Below are positions 10,901 through 23,024 of a DNA stretch of 64,000 nucleotides, in pieces (positions within the stretch are counted from its first letter, which is position 1; each line of letters starts with the position of its first letter). The stretch spans positions 12,529,001-12,593,000 of the forward strand of contig OX387204.1 in assembly GCA_947561715.1 (NCBI GenBank). The letters run 5' to 3'. This DNA is from Ascidia mentula. Taxonomy: Eukaryota > Chordata > Ascidiacea > Phlebobranchia > Ascidiidae. The position numbers and the translations under genes are program-made. Below the pieces are notes generated by a model. That model was not told the DNA's origin, did no database searches, and was given only the letters and a program-made list of their open reading frames with translations.

Positions 10901-12337
10901 CTGCTTTCTTCCCCTCCTCATTAAAATCGCAATACTCCATTTCTGTGCATGTTCACTTCCATTTAGCGTAACTCTCCCACTTTTATTTCGCGCTCTCTTC
11001 TTGTACATATTGAAAATACCTGCTCTACCCTTTTTCGCGCTAGTTTTAAATATATAAAAGAATCAACCGCTTTACTTTGCCATTTTAGAAGTTAGATGCA
11101 AAGTTCAGTCAAATTTAGAAGAACGGGAAACTTGCCGATGCAATTGATTCCGTCACTTGTGAATCCAGAACAGCAACCTAGTGGCGGAGAGTTCACACAT
11201 ACTGACGTTGTTGGAGACGGTAGGGTTGGAATTGCTGGTTCGGAAACTGTAAAAGCACGCGGTTTTAACATCATCGCATATTTATCATAAAACCACTAAA
11301 AGATACAAAACTCAGAAGCTAGTCGTGAATGAGTAATCGGACTTACGAGTTCTGGCTGTAATAACTTGAGTGGATGTGGAAATGAAGTTCCGAGCTGTAA
11401 CTGTTATGTTGTACTCGGTATCAGGCTGTAAGTAAAGGAAACCCGTCTGCCTCGTTCCAGCATAGTAATGTCTTGTGTTGGTGGTTGAAGCATCTGCAGT
11501 GTTCGCGTTGCTGGCATTCCATCCAATAAACAGACTGTTGTGGGTTCGCCACAAAACCTTAGGATTGTGAATAACTGGTTGACCTGTGGACAAAAAACGT
11601 GACCAGTATGAAAAGAAATAATACTTTCTGTTTTCTCCTTTTTACAGAACAACAGTACGTTATACTTACCACTTGTAAAACAGGTGTAACCGTTCATACC
11701 TTCAGCACAACGACCAGGGCAAGAACTATTGCAGTATCCTGAACATCGATGTAAACAGAAAAAAATAGATTTAATTAAGTTAGGTATACTTTTATATTTG
11801 TGGTTTGCGAAGCTAATGAGTGAACAAATTTATTCAGACTTCTTATTGATTAAAAAATATGTTCAGGTTACGATGCAATTGAACAAATGAATCACGTTTT
11901 ATTTTGGTCTCTATATTGATGTTATATGTTAGCGGTTAATATAATATTGTTGATAATGTAAAAACAATTGGATTGAACAGCTATTTCAACTAAAAGCACA
12001 AACCTTGGCAGTTGAAGCCGTCGCCTACAAACCAGTCTTTGCACTTACAAGTGTAACCCTCACTTGTGTTTATGCAATTTGCCTCAACGTGACATGCGTG
12101 AGTCCCAAGAGTGCATTCATCAACACCTGAAAACATCACGTAGTTACCGACTATGAAATACTGCTTTCCGAAAAGAACATGACAAAAACTCACTCTTTGA
12201 CCTAAATTTTTAACATAATGTACATATTATAAGTTAGTATTCAAAATAATTCAAATGTAACATGAATATTTGTACCCACCTTGACATTGGACGCATGTTA
12301 CAACAAGAAACACGAACACTAGAAAATGCAACATCAT

Positions 12338-14267
12338 GTCGGCAGAATAAGCTGACAATGAACACATCTTGCATGACAAAACCTCTTTTCTTTCAGCAAC
12401 GACACAAAGCACTTTTTCTTCACATTCACTGAGTGTGTTGAAACTTGACAAACAACCAGTCTGTTCAATCCAGAAAATATAAACGGAAATTCCCTCGTGA
12501 TAATACCAAAAACGTTTTTCATGTGTAAATTGATCGAAGCCAAACAAACTGCGCGATGCGACACGGTATGTACTTTCCAAAGCCTGTCAGACTGTCTTCG
12601 TTTGTAATAGATCCGGAATTGTCCAGCACTGCACGACCCAAACATTTTATACATTTACTTCATACCTGACATTTTATACATTTACTCCATAAGATAATAA
12701 AATAAATGAACTGTTACAGAAAACTTTGTTTACAGGCTTTGCAGCCCAGGAATTGCAGCCTTGCTGGGTCAGCCTCTTATTCCTGACATCTCGATACGAT
12801 AGCTGTGATCGCCAAGGACCTGCACAGAGGGGCGATTCTGCCAATTATGCCATTGCATGAAACATTACTGTGTTGATATACAAAATGAATTATTGGTCTG
12901 AACTTATCAAAGCGTATATTTTTAAACTCTGGTGATATTGGAGGAAAGTGAAACGGGGGGTTTACGTAAACTCGGTCACGCAGAAAGCGACCTTTAGAAA
13001 CCATTTGTTTCTCATCAGATGCACTGATGACGATCTTCCCAGCTAAATTGCCAGGCGACGACTTCCACATTGTGGTGATCAAGTATTTCGTGCTTGGTCG
13101 CTCCTTCCAACATTTCCTAATGTTCACAAAAAGGTTCAAATTATATAAATGTTGATGTATGTACATATTCTTCATTGCTTGTGTAGTACTAGAGTTGGAA
13201 TAAGTCGTCTTTTCATTTTTGCATTTATCTTTCTGATCTTCGAACAACTCTTAACATAGATAATTAAAGACGAAGACAAAATTTTAAATGAGGATTTACG
13301 TAAAGTCATTCAAGCATGAACACCCCACGCTCAAATTTTACGTAACCACCAGGTTTACAAGACAGTTCAAATAATTTGTGCAAAACATAAACTGGTTGAA
13401 AATGTTTGTGGTAAAATGTTTGGCTCTCATAGACCTTGTTTTTGAAAGCAATTTTCATAAATTAATTGATTGAATGGATGTCCTTCAAATAAACTACCAA
13501 GCGAAAAAAGGAGGAAGAATCACCTGAAATTTTCTCCAAGACACAAAATAAATGTACAAATTACTCTTTTACAGTTTTAATGTCGCTTTAGAGTGCGAAT
13601 TAATTGTGAATTTGATGTGTGATGCGCTTCTGAAACAAATTGGTGAGTTTCTTAACAATGGTTTTGCTCCGGAATGCTGCATTATCATCGTCGTCAAAAC
13701 GCTTCGACACCAAAATGCGAAAAAACATTTGCCACATTTTAAGAAGGTATTTTTTACTAAAATGTATTTTTATTAATACTGACAACCGCGTATCTACGAA
13801 TACGAAATGTAACTGGAAATTTTCTGCCAATCAGGTGACGAATGCAGACCCAGTTACTCATTACTGACGCTTACTTTGCAACACTCGTGTGGTTCTGTTT
13901 TGCAACTGTATTCTGAGTGCTGTTGATCAAGAAATTGCTTTTATCAAATGTTTGAAACAAAAATTATGCTTGTGAATTTAAATGGTTTTGACCTGTTTGG
14001 TAGTGCACCGAGCCAATTTTATTAGAAGGACTATCGGGAATGTTAGGTGCGATAACCACCTACTGCCAAGCGACATTACGAAGATTCCCACGCACAGTTT
14101 CATGTGTTCAAGTTATTCCTTTGAAAACATAGCCCATTCGTTCTTATTTAAATTGTGACCCACCTTGTTAGAAAATAATGTGACGATAATTAAAATGCAG
14201 CATTTATTGACGGAAAATTGCTTCTCATGCCAGCTTCACATGTAAATTGAAGCATGTCATTTAAATT
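12338..14267. other. Upstream flank of unit A; no confident gene
   Basis: This is the minus-strand 5' flank of unit A, repeated upstream of units C, D, E, F and G with small indels. The 300 bp next to the signal-peptide exon are the best conserved and probably hold 5' UTR and promoter. A minus-strand frame at 12777-13247 is preserved only in part in other copies, so I do not call it a gene. The rest is AT-rich with no coding signal. Confidence 0.6.
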
Positions 14268-15939
14268 TCAAAATAATTTCAATTTCAATTCAGTTTATTT
14301 TCATCCTTATCCGGTACAATACAAAACTGCACAGAAACACAATAAATGGACCAGTTTGGATAAAGACGAGGGGACGGTAAAAAACGCAATTGGTTATCTG
14401 AAACCGCCTCTGGGTTGAGTCGATTTTGCAAAGATTTTAGGCTGTTTTACGCAGTGCATTTGACGAAACAAAAGAAAAAGACAATCAACAATCACTGTGC
14501 ATGTAACAAGTCAAGAATAAGTACAATAATAGCAAGAATTGGTTTGTTTGTTTTTTGTGGCGTACGATTGTATTTGGGTGAATCGTTGTGAATTTGAATT
14601 TGGCTAGTGCATGCACACACGAGGAGAGCAATTTTGTCGGCGGCGAAGTATTGTTATGATTTTGTGCTAAATTGCGCCCTATCGCATCAAAACATTCCTG
14701 GGGATGTTGACATCGCACACGTGGTCATATAGCTTTTTTGCCTAGTTGAGTGAACACACGTAGGAGATAATATTGATGGTTGGTTTGACATCGTGTTATG
14801 TGGGTGTTTGCTAATGGGGTAAGGAGTCCTTGACGGCTGCGTGTAGACGATTGTTTTTGTATTTGTAAGCAAATTTACCAAGTTGCAGCTTGTGCAATAG
14901 ATTGACGGGAAAAATTTGGGCTCTAACATACAGTTGAAAGGTGTGGGTGCGAAAGGGACTGTTTGTTATTATGCGAAGTTCTATATTTTGCAGGACCACT
15001 ACTTGATGTAGCAATGATGGGCAAACAAAACCGCACCTCAAAAGGCCTTTGGAAAATTGTGAGTGAACAAGTGCATGATGCACTGTTCGTAATGTGCACT
15101 GCCCAATGAGGTGCTTTAGCTTGTAAAGAATTGCAACACTTTTGCAATTTTTTGCAGAATGAGTTGACATGTGGGGCCCTTAACAGTGTATCGTCAATAT
15201 GTACCCCAAGGTACTTCGTGGTCTTAACTTGCTTGAGTGTGGTGTCATTAATCTTAAATGCAAAGTTGTTTGTCTTTTTGCTGTTTGCGAAGAGCATGAA
15301 TGTGTTTTTTTGCAGGTAACTGTTAGTTTGTTGGAAATGAACAATGTATTAACCTTATCAAGTTCGATATTTGCAGCCTTTTCTAAATCTCTTACATTTT
15401 TGCATGACATGATCAGACATGTGTCATCTGCGAATAATCTTGTGCAGAATGAGGAGGCGCAAGGCGAATCATTTACATAAATGAGAAACAGAAGGGGTCC
15501 TAGAGGAGATCCCTGGGGAACGCCGCATTCCACGTCACATACATTGGAGTGGAAATTGTAAATTTTAGTGTATTGTTGCCTGCCAGTAAGTTCGTTTTCA
15601 AAGAAGCTTTTAATTTTACCCTGGAATCCGTAAAACTCTAATTTTTGCAGAATGATTTTGTGGTTGACGGTATCAAATGCCTTTGATAAATCCAGGAAAA
15701 TTGCACATGATTTTTCTTTTTGATCTGTGGAATTGGCTACATGATCATAAATTTGTGCCACTGTCAAATCAGTGGAATAGCCAGGCCTAAATCCATTTTG
15801 AAATTTGGTCAGTAAGTAGTCGGTTACTCTTTCGTGTATAATTATTTCAAAAATTTTGGCAAAATCTGGTATTAGCGATATCGGTCTGTAGTTGTTGACA
15901 TTTTTTTTGATCTCCTTCCTTGAACAATGGCGATATTTG
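14268..15939 (-). mobile_element. Non-LTR retrotransposon (Jockey/CR1-like), decayed
   Basis: Read on the minus strand the element contains RT motifs in order: NNYRPIS, GFRPGYS, FLDLSKAFDTV, GVPQGSPLGPLLF and the catalytic FADDT (within 15180-15767). A frameshift near 15300 moves the thumb (KYLGVHIDD) to another frame. The 3' end near 14268-14340 is a simple ATTTCAATT-rich tail. The 5' part is cut by the solo LTR at 15940 and continues for about 65 bp after it (16575-16640). No endonuclease domain is seen, so it is 5' truncated. A paralogous copy lies at 49545-51300. Confidence 0.82.
15180..15767 (-). pseudogene. Non-LTR reverse transcriptase palm domain
   Basis: This 195-codon open stretch carries the palm motifs FLDLSKAFDTV, GVPQGSPLGPLLF and FADD. 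The first Asp and the double Asp of the catalytic triad are kept. It has no true ATG at its upstream end, since it is the middle of a longer broken protein. The downstream thumb is in the frame of 14923-15297, separated by a frameshift. Confidence 0.8.
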
Positions 15940-16574
15940 TGTAACGAATTTTCTTTCCTTCACGTCACCTTTCACTTTTGTTAGTTATTGTATGTATTTC
16001 ATTGTTTTCACCTTTCTTGCTGGCACCTTGTAATTTCACTGTTTTCTTTCGTTGTTACCACTTATTTATTATATTGTTTTACGCACGTATATCGCTTTTA
16101 AGTCTCTCACTTCACTTTCACCACACTATTTTATTACTTTCGTCTCCCCTCTCCTATTATTTTACGCTCCGCTTATGCCCCGGATGTGCCGCGTGTCGAG
16201 AAGGCGCATCCTGATTGGTTGGTGATTGTGGTGAAGCGAAGGATTTCCCTAAATCTAGCGAGTCTTCTTCTGGGCGTCGTGTAGCGAGCATCTCTTTTAC
16301 GGTGTTGTGGATTATTGAGATCTTGGCCAGTGGCATTTTGTACTGTTTTTTTTCGTTTTATAGTTGAACACGACGTCCAATAAGTTAAATCAGCCTGGGT
16401 TACTTTGGCTTTGTGGTGAGCCGTTATTGCAGGGTTCTGGGCAGTATCAGAATTAGGGAGGCAGTTTTGTTCCGAAAGTACCGAATTAGGTAGAAGGGTT
16501 AATTGGGGGATAACATCGCCACCCAAAAACATCTAACCGCTTAATTGCAAAGCTGCCGAAATAATTCCGTAACA
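15940..16574 (+). repeat. Solo LTR of the Gypsy family
   Basis: This single 635-bp LTR matches 5640-6274 closely, is flanked by TTTG on both sides (15936-15939, 16575-16578), and sits at exactly the same base of the same non-LTR element as the full-length copy at 200-6274. It is what remains when the two LTRs of an insertion recombine. Confidence 0.92.
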
Positions 16575-16801
16575 TTTGCGACAGTTTAAGAACAACCGCA
16601 TTGCTGGCTGAAAAGTTGTTGGAAAATTAGCAGCAGTTTTAAAGCCGATTGACCGCTTTTATCATTTCATCCTGCACGTACTTTATTTATTTCCTTGTTT
16701 TTGACAAACATTACCTTCAGCTTACTTTTGACTGTAAAACATGATAAGGAATTGTATGTCTGTGTTCAGGTAACGTTGCAAATTCCTTTTACGATTTTTT
16801 T

Positions 16802-18536
16802 TTATGTTACTACTGTAAGTGCCCGAAACATAATTTGCAAAAAGACACCAAAAATAGGGACACGGAAAGTAAAAACGTTGCAGTTGGAAGGAGATTCAGA
16901 AGTGGTCATCATTGGTGACTCGAAAGTGAAAGAACTCGGTGTGGTCGAAGTCGTAGTTGGAGTGGAAAACATTGTGGTAGTGCTGGCTAAGAGACCATCT
17001 GTAAAGCAAAAGTATTTGAAACACTTGTGTCACGTTCGCATCGCTCAGTAACGCTTACTTGTGGAAAAAGAAAAGTTAGTTGATGAGCTTGTTGAGAACG
17101 TGGGTTTGACCATGATGGTATAAACAGAGGTTGGGTTAAGATTAGCAAACGCTGCCTCCCTGTTGTGAAGTCCGCTGTACTTTGTAATTACACTTGTTCC
17201 TTCAATCAACGTCACGTCATAATAAAATAGTTCATAAGCTGGAACCAATCTTTCCCACTTGACGATGACGAAGTGAAGTCCAACATTTTGTGCAGTAATT
17301 GTGACATCACTGTTTCCTGTGTTAATTTTTTCGATCAGAGCTCGTTGTTTAAATCTCATTTTTCATCAACAACTTAACATAACACTCGGTTCTGTCATAA
17401 CAGTAACAACTTGTTCCATAATAATTTTTATCGCAGGTACCGCGGATTCCACAAATTGAATAAGAAGTTGAATCACATTTTCCTACAAAGTGTTTATGTG
17501 TTTAGTGGGACTTGATGATTTTTAGGTTATTGTAACTTACCCACACAATTAATTCCATTGCCAAAGTATCCCAACTTACAAGAACATGTGAAACTGCCCA
17601 TTGTGTTCGTACATACCGCCTCATTGTGACAGTTGTGCAAACCGTAAAAACATTCATCAATATCTGTAATAAAGTTTTATTTATTTGACTAAATATCAAT
17701 TTATCAAAAATTTAATTTTTATAACCTATACAAGCTCCTCCTGAGAGCGTAAACCCAGCTCCACAACCACGAGCAGGATTTGGTGTGCTTGGCGACAAAG
17801 TTGGATCAATAGGCATTTCAGTTTCTGCAATACAGTTGCCAAAATAAAAATTAAATTTAAGATTTTTGTTATTTATTGTTAGGGAATATATGAGTTACTT
17901 TACTTGTTTGAGCTAAAATGCTCGCAGATGCAGTTCCAAGGTGGTTATAGACAACTACAGTTAGATTATATATTGTTGATGGCTTCAGAAACGAAAAGGC
18001 TGCTTTTCTTGGAATGTGTTGATCATAGGAAACTCCATCACCGGACAAAAATGCACTTCTATATGTAACTTTGTTGCTTGTCCATGAAAAGCTGAGGCCG
18101 GTACTAGATTTCCACGTTGTTGATAAGTTTCCAACAGAAGGTTGTTCAACTAATAAAGATAGATTGAAAACTAGAATGCATTTTAAACCTCCATGAAGCT
18201 GCTTATTTAGAGTTGTAACTTAGGTGCATTTTTCATATCTAATTAATGTAGAATGTATATGTTTGCCATCCGTTGATGGAGGGTCTGTGAAATTGCTCCG
18301 ATCCTTAGTGTTGAAAGGGTTGGAGATCTCTGATTTGTACCACAAAAAAAGTGTCAAATTAGTCAAAGGCAATTTTTGCACCACTTACGAAACGCCGTTA
18401 TAGTGTAAGTCGCTTCGTGGGCAAACTTTTTTATAAGTAGGAATTCCTATCGTTACATACTTACCAAAGGTGTCAGACCAAAGGGGATATGTATCACATT
18501 CTTCTCAAGAATTACATTCTGTTCCTCCACAATGCT
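16802..18536 (-). pseudogene. Unit B: 3' half of the EGF/FN3 gene, truncated and broken
   Basis: Only the last seven exons are present: HCGG exon 18536-18465, FN3-2 18149-17904, linker 17824-17726, EGF3 17663-17541, Cys exon 17482-17378, FN3-3 17316-17059, and stalk with tail 16998-16802. The EGF2 and all N-terminal exons are absent; the homology ends at about 18545 in flank sequence. The HCGG exon has a TGA at 18505-18507, and the donor after the Cys exon is changed from GTAAGT to TTAAGT. With no signal peptide, a stop and a lost donor, it is a pseudogene. It is very close to the 3' half of unit A. Confidence 0.88.
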
Positions 18537-19028
18537 CTGTGAATATTGAGCTTGCGTCACATGGGGCCATATTAGAAGTTGCATGGCTTGCTGAACAAAA
18601 CGAGTAAAGAAAATATTTGTTTCTTAAAATGAGAAAAGCCCGTTTTCCAAAAGCAGACTACGAAACAGAAATATGAAAACAAAGTTAGACATTATTTTGC
18701 AAATTCCATTAACTCTGCAAGGGTTATACCTCCCTCACCAGAAAACCGTTGAATCCGAATAAACAATTTATTATCAAGCTGTGGGAAAAAATCCCAAGCG
18801 GGCGAATTGCTTGTAGAGTTTCAGTAATAATAGCAGTGTCTTGTCACCGAATAGAAGATCAAAGATAAAACGATGATTCCAAATAGAATGGAATCGAGCC
18901 GAATGTAAAAAGGACAATTAACAGCCGCACATGACAATTTATACTTGGACATTCGGAAGCTTATTGGTTGGTTTCGTCACGTGCCGGTATACATCACATC
19001 ACTCACTATAATACAAGAATAAAGGTGT
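18537..19028. other. Repeated intergenic module; no gene seen
   Basis: The block starting at 18546 (gagcttgcgtcacatgggg) recurs at 30060, 40675 and 51513, always in the spacer between units. Nothing in it looks coding. It ends at the BEL copy 1 LTR. Confidence 0.6.
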
Positions 19029-19445
19029 TGTAGATTCTCGCCGCCATTAATTTGTTTACCGGTGCTGTGAGCTTAGTTACGTAATAATGAGTGCCATTGT
19101 CTTGGTCAGATGTCGTGCTTTTTTTTTGTTCGTTGTCGTTTGACTGTGCTGCATGTGTGTTAATCTGCTGCTTTTGTAGATTCTTTTTGATTAAGGCGGT
19201 TAAACATAGTTAATGTTGATTGAATTTGTAAGAAGAAGTTAATGAGGCTTGCTTTACGCCACAGTTCGGTGAGTTTTGTTGTTTAGCTGTGTGGCGCTGT
19301 GTGGCGCTGTTTTGTTGGTAAGTCATGTTGGATTTGTGTTACAGAAAACCGCGTTATATTTCGTAATGCGTGTATTTCGACTCTGGAATAAACTGTACGT
19401 GGCACTGGCAGTTTAGCAAGCGCTGCCCGAGTGTGCGTCGTAACA
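19029..19445 (+). repeat. 5' LTR of BEL copy 1
   Basis: It has TG and CA ends and matches the 3' LTR of copy 2 (34164-34588). Length differences come mostly from small indels in T-rich and GTGTGGCGCT stretches. Confidence 0.88.
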
Positions 19446-19540
19446 TCGTTTTCGAACTTCGTATTCGAACCTTCCTTGACGGTGAGTCTTTTGGCAACTC
19501 GACATTTGCGAACTCTTTGGTCGTTCGGTGGATGGAAACA

Positions 19541-19989
19541 TGGATCCTGCCGAGGACAAACCGAACCCTGACGATAGAGTGAATCAATGGGTGGAGCAAA
19601 CATCCGAGGCTGCTCACTGTAGTACGTCGGCACCAATAGTAATGGATCCAAGTTCGTATCACCGAACATCTGGACCCAGCAGCATTGCTTCAACGACGAG
19701 CTCTCTTCGCAGTCTTAGAGTTAAAGAGAGCAAAGTGAAGCTGCAGCTCGCTCAAGTCCAGGCTCGACAAGAGCGAGAGCGTAGAGATGAAGCAAAAGCG
19801 AGAAAAAAGCTAGAACGAGAGCTCGAGGAAAGAGAACTACGAGCGAAGAGAGAGCAGGAAGAAAGAAAATCCGCACTCGAGCGCGAACTGGCCGAGAGGG
19901 AATCCAACCGAAAACTTGAACTTGCCAAGGCCGAGTTTGAGGCTTGGGAAGAAGCATCCAATGATGGGAGGTCTTGTCCTGGGATTTAA
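19541..19989 (+). pseudogene. BEL gag N-terminus with charged coiled coil
   Basis: It begins at ATG 19541 in the context of MDPAEDKPNP. Residues from about 55 to 140 are a highly charged Glu/Arg/Lys-rich helix with many repeated RELEERE-type heptads, typical of the long coiled coil at the start of Pao-type gag proteins. It ends at a TAA at 19987-19989, where copy 2 has a sense codon and stays open to 30904, so the stop is a private lesion of this copy. Confidence 0.75.
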
Positions 19990-20088
19990 CACCCTGACTA
20001 TTCTGGATCTCCGACACCTCTTGTAGACAGTTCTGGTACTAGCGAACCAGAGGGAGCCGTAAAAACACAGCCGACCACAAACCCTCAG

Positions 20089-21167
20089 GTGGATTGCGGT
20101 GATCTTCGATGGACTACAGTCGGACAACCATGGAATCCGAGCCAATATCATGAACCTGCTCGGGCTGGACAATCACCATATAACGGAATACCCAACTTAA
20201 CAGATAAGCGACCTGTTCTACGTAACCGACGTGGTCAACCGGAGGTTGGTGAGCGATTTCTTCCCAAACCTATTGTCGAGAAATTCGACGGGGATCCAAT
20301 GGATTATTGGAGTTTCGTCAATCGTTACCAACTTCATATAGCTGCCAGGGTCGATTCGTACGACCTAAAACTCATATATTTGTTGCAACACTGCACCAAA
20401 CCCGTGACAAGATATAACATCATGCCGCCAATCAAAATCCGATGATGGGGAATGGGATGGCTCGACGAGAATTATACGAGAGGTATGGACAACCTCACAT
20501 AATCGCGCGCCGCTGTGAAAGTCGTCTGACGGACACACCCAAGCTAAATGACAACGACCCAGAGGGTTTGAAAAGACTAGCCGTTCTTTTGCGCAACTGT
20601 TGCTCGTCCCTACAGAAAATGGTAGGAACGTGTGGGATGGATTTGGTTGGGTTCATATCCTCGGTTGCCAAGAAGTTGCCACGCAAGCTTCAGGAAAGGT
20701 GGGTCACCGTTTCACTAGGCGTCCAGGACAAAACAGGTCGTGTCGCAACGTTTAGAGACTTCGCTAGCTACGTAATTGAGCAAAGTCGTGAAGTTAATTC
20801 AGTCTTTGGAAGATGTTTGTTTCAGAACACCGCAGACCGGCCATCTAATGTTGCGACGAAACGGCAACGAGTGGCGGTTTGCAATGTCACGACTGAAGCC
20901 CAAAAGGCCGAAAGTTTTCCGAAAAGTTCAAATCAGTGCTTGTTCTGTCACAAAGCACACAAGCTTGAAGACTGCAACAACTTCAAAAGAAAGCCGTACG
21001 ACGACAGAAGAAAGTTCGTGCGAAGCCAAGGGCTGTGCTATCGATGTGTGGGATCGCAACACATGGTTCGCGACTGCGGTAGTGCAACGCAGTGCGGCAA
21101 GGACGGATGTCGTAGCATCAATCACGCCGCGGTACTTCACAACTCGAAGTGGACTGAAAGGTCTTAA
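20089..21167 (+). pseudogene. BEL gag capsid and zinc-knuckle region
   Basis: Two frames (20089-20445 and 20442-21167) encode the capsid-like region with PKPIVEKFDGDPMDYWSF and then two Cys/His clusters: CLFCHKAHKLEDC and CYRCVGSQHMVRDC. These are the nucleic-acid-binding knuckles of BEL/Pao gag. A deletion after HCTKPV, around 20405-20445, removes part of the capsid and shifts the frame. In copy 2 the second knuckle is lost. Confidence 0.78.
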
Positions 21168-21757
21168 ATGGAAGAGAAACCAAACGTTACACAGAGCACG
21201 AGCGCCGACTGTATGTACTCCTCGTCGGGGCCAGAAATGTTGAAACGTGCCCCCGATTATCTTGATATTGTACCCGTACGCGTCAGTTACGGGAAATGTG
21301 AAGTGGAAACGTATGCGCTACTCGATTCGGGATCTAATCGGACGTTTTGTGAACGGCAGCTGGCCGAGCAGCTACAGGCAACAACGGAAGCAGGTGTACG
21401 CTTTAAAATGAGCACCATGACGACCAACGAACCGGGGGATGTCGATACAAGTTCAGTGTCACTTGCTGTTAAGCCATTAAAGGAGGGGAAAGTCTTTATC
21501 TGCCAGAGGTCGTGCTGGTGGACAGGATCCCAGTAGCACCAGGCAAGATGGCCAGCAAAAGAAGGTTGCAAAGCTACGAGCACTTGCGTGGAGTCGACCT
21601 GCTGACGATCGATGGAGGTTCAGTGATGCTGCTGATTGGAAGCGACAACGTGATAGCACATAGGTGCCTGGAAAGTCGCTTCGCTCCCGACCCGCGCGAA
21701 TGTCCCGATGCTATAAAGACGCCGCTGGGATGGCTACTAAAAGGACCTTCTCTGTAA
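21168..21757 (+). pseudogene. BEL aspartic protease region
   Basis: The frame encodes the retropepsin with the active-site box ALLDSGSNRTFC near 21310-21345. After SLAVKPL the frame shifts by an indel near 21480, and the rest (VDRIPVAPGK, LIGSDNVIAHR) follows in the frame of 21512-21757. The Asp-Ser-Gly triad is as expected for BEL/Pao. Confidence 0.78.
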
Positions 21758-21793
21758 GCGTCAAGTGAGTACGTAGTTACGTCTAACTTTCTG

Positions 21794-22981
21794 TTGGGTG
21801 CGCATGGTAGTCCTGCTGCACTGGAAGACATAATCGTTACTGATGAAGGCGAAGTGTTTCCGTCTTTAGATGCTGGGTTGTGTGACGTGGAATCACTCCT
21901 CTTCTGGTTGAAAAGCAACCAAGAAGCATCAGAGTTCGGAATGAAGTGCTCACGTGAAGATGTCGTCTCTTATGACATGATGACTGGATCAGTCGAGACT
22001 GTGGACGACCACTATCAACTTCCTCTTCCTTGGAAGCAGAGATGCAACGTTATGCCCAACAACTTGCCTATGGCTCAAGGTCGCTTGAAGGAACTGAAAC
22101 GACGACTTCTTGACGACCAGGCGATGTGCGAGAAGTACGTGAATAACATGAAAATTCTCTTGGAGAAAGGATACGCCGAAGAAATCCCCGAGGATCAAGT
22201 TGTGACAAAAAATCGAATATGGTACCTCCCACATCACCCGGTGACTAATTCGATCGTGTACGATTGCGCCGCCAAGTTTGAAGGTCAGTCGTTAAATGCC
22301 AGATTAATTAAGGGACCGGATCTGGTGAATTCGCTCGTCGGGGTGCTGATGCGATTTCGAAAAGGTCGCATTGCAATCGTAGCCGACATAGAGGCTATGT
22401 TCCATCATGTGCTGGTATCTCCGCCAGACCGTGATGCACTGAGATTTTTGTGGTGGCCGGGCAGGGACATGTTCAATACGCCGACAGCCCATCGGATGAA
22501 AGTACATTTATTCGGAGCGCGATCGTCACCGAGCTGTGCGACGTTTTGTTTGCGTCAAACCGCCAAAGAGCATGGGAAGTTCTTTGATCCGCGAGTTGCA
22601 AGTGTCGTCCGAAACAACTTCTACGTTGATGATTGTTTGACGACGGCCGCGGACGACACGGCCGGGATAAAATTGGTCGAGGACTTGCGAAACCTGTTGG
22701 CAACGGGTGGTTTTAAATTGACAAAATGGATATCAACAAGCAAAGCAGTGGTGGAATCGGTGCCACACGAAGAAAGGGCTAAAGCAGTACAGGACGTCGC
22801 GCTTCTTGGTCACGTGCAGGAAAGATTCCTGGGGATCGGTTGGAACGTTGCTGATGACGATTTCAGGTTTAATGTTGAATTGCCTGACAAACCTCTGTCC
22901 CGTCGCGGAAAAATGGCCATAACAAATTCACTTTCAACCCGGAGAAAACGTTTCTTGGTTTCAACTTCATTTTTTTGCTGA
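21794..22981 (+). pseudogene. BEL reverse transcriptase
   Basis: This 395-codon stretch encodes the BEL/Pao RT: RIWYLPHHPV, VYDCAAKF, the ADIEAMFHHV palm motif with the first catalytic Asp, FGARSSPSCA, and the catalytic YVDD in NNFYVDDCL. Compared with copy 2 it lacks a short stretch just before IVYDCAAK. The frame ends at STSFFC, after which RNase H follows in another frame. Confidence 0.85.
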
Positions 22982-23024
22982 CGCTTCGTCCGTCGCTCTT
23001 GGCAGCGTTTGTTACCTCAGAAGT

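Larger units (their letters stand above)
8681..11078 (+). mobile_element. LTR-less Ty3/Gypsy fragment in unit A intron
   Basis: This insertion lies between the EGF2 and Pro/Thr-Cys linker exons of unit A; units D, F and G lack it. It begins almost exactly at a gag ATG (8683) with the motif [12 protein letters not shown], and no LTR is seen. Gag continues in a shifted frame (8733-8972), then the protease [12 protein letters not shown] (about 9035-9080) and GADFL. The RT palm is missing and replaced by an odd palindromic stretch at 9484-9600. RT thumb (FLGPFVD) and RNase H ([24 protein letters not shown]) follow up to about 10370. The remaining 700 bp are C/T-rich with no recognised coding. The same insertion with the same breaks lies in unit E (43852-46245). 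Confidence 0.8.
6489..12337 (-). pseudogene. Unit A: EGF/FN3 mosaic surface-protein gene, disrupted copy
   Basis: Exons (high to low) are: signal peptide 12337-12280, EGF1 12126-12004, Cys mini-exon 11738-11670, FN3-1 11583-11347, Pro/Thr-Cys linker 11246-11136, EGF2 8469-8353, HCGG exon 8150-8079, FN3-2 7771-7526, linker 7446-7348, EGF3 7285-7163, Cys exon 7104-7000, and FN3-3 from 6938. The 5' ten exons are open and keep phase 1. Two lesions follow. A TGA at 7028-7030 replaces a conserved Cys codon in the Cys exon. A deletion of about 85 bp near 6684 fuses FN3-3 to the stalk exon in the wrong frame and removes the intron. The intron before EGF2 holds a Gypsy fragment. A truncated secreted product ending in the Cys exon remains possible. 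Confidence 0.85.

Noticed and set aside
12777..13247. A 156-codon minus-strand frame in the upstream flank of unit A
   Set aside because: The paralogous frames at 47949-48336 and 27921-28301 are shifted or cut. No domain is seen, so it is likely non-coding flank.
19721..20017. Minus-strand Ser/Arg-rich frames opposite the BEL gag
   Set aside because: They are the complement of the gag coiled coil and have no independent support.
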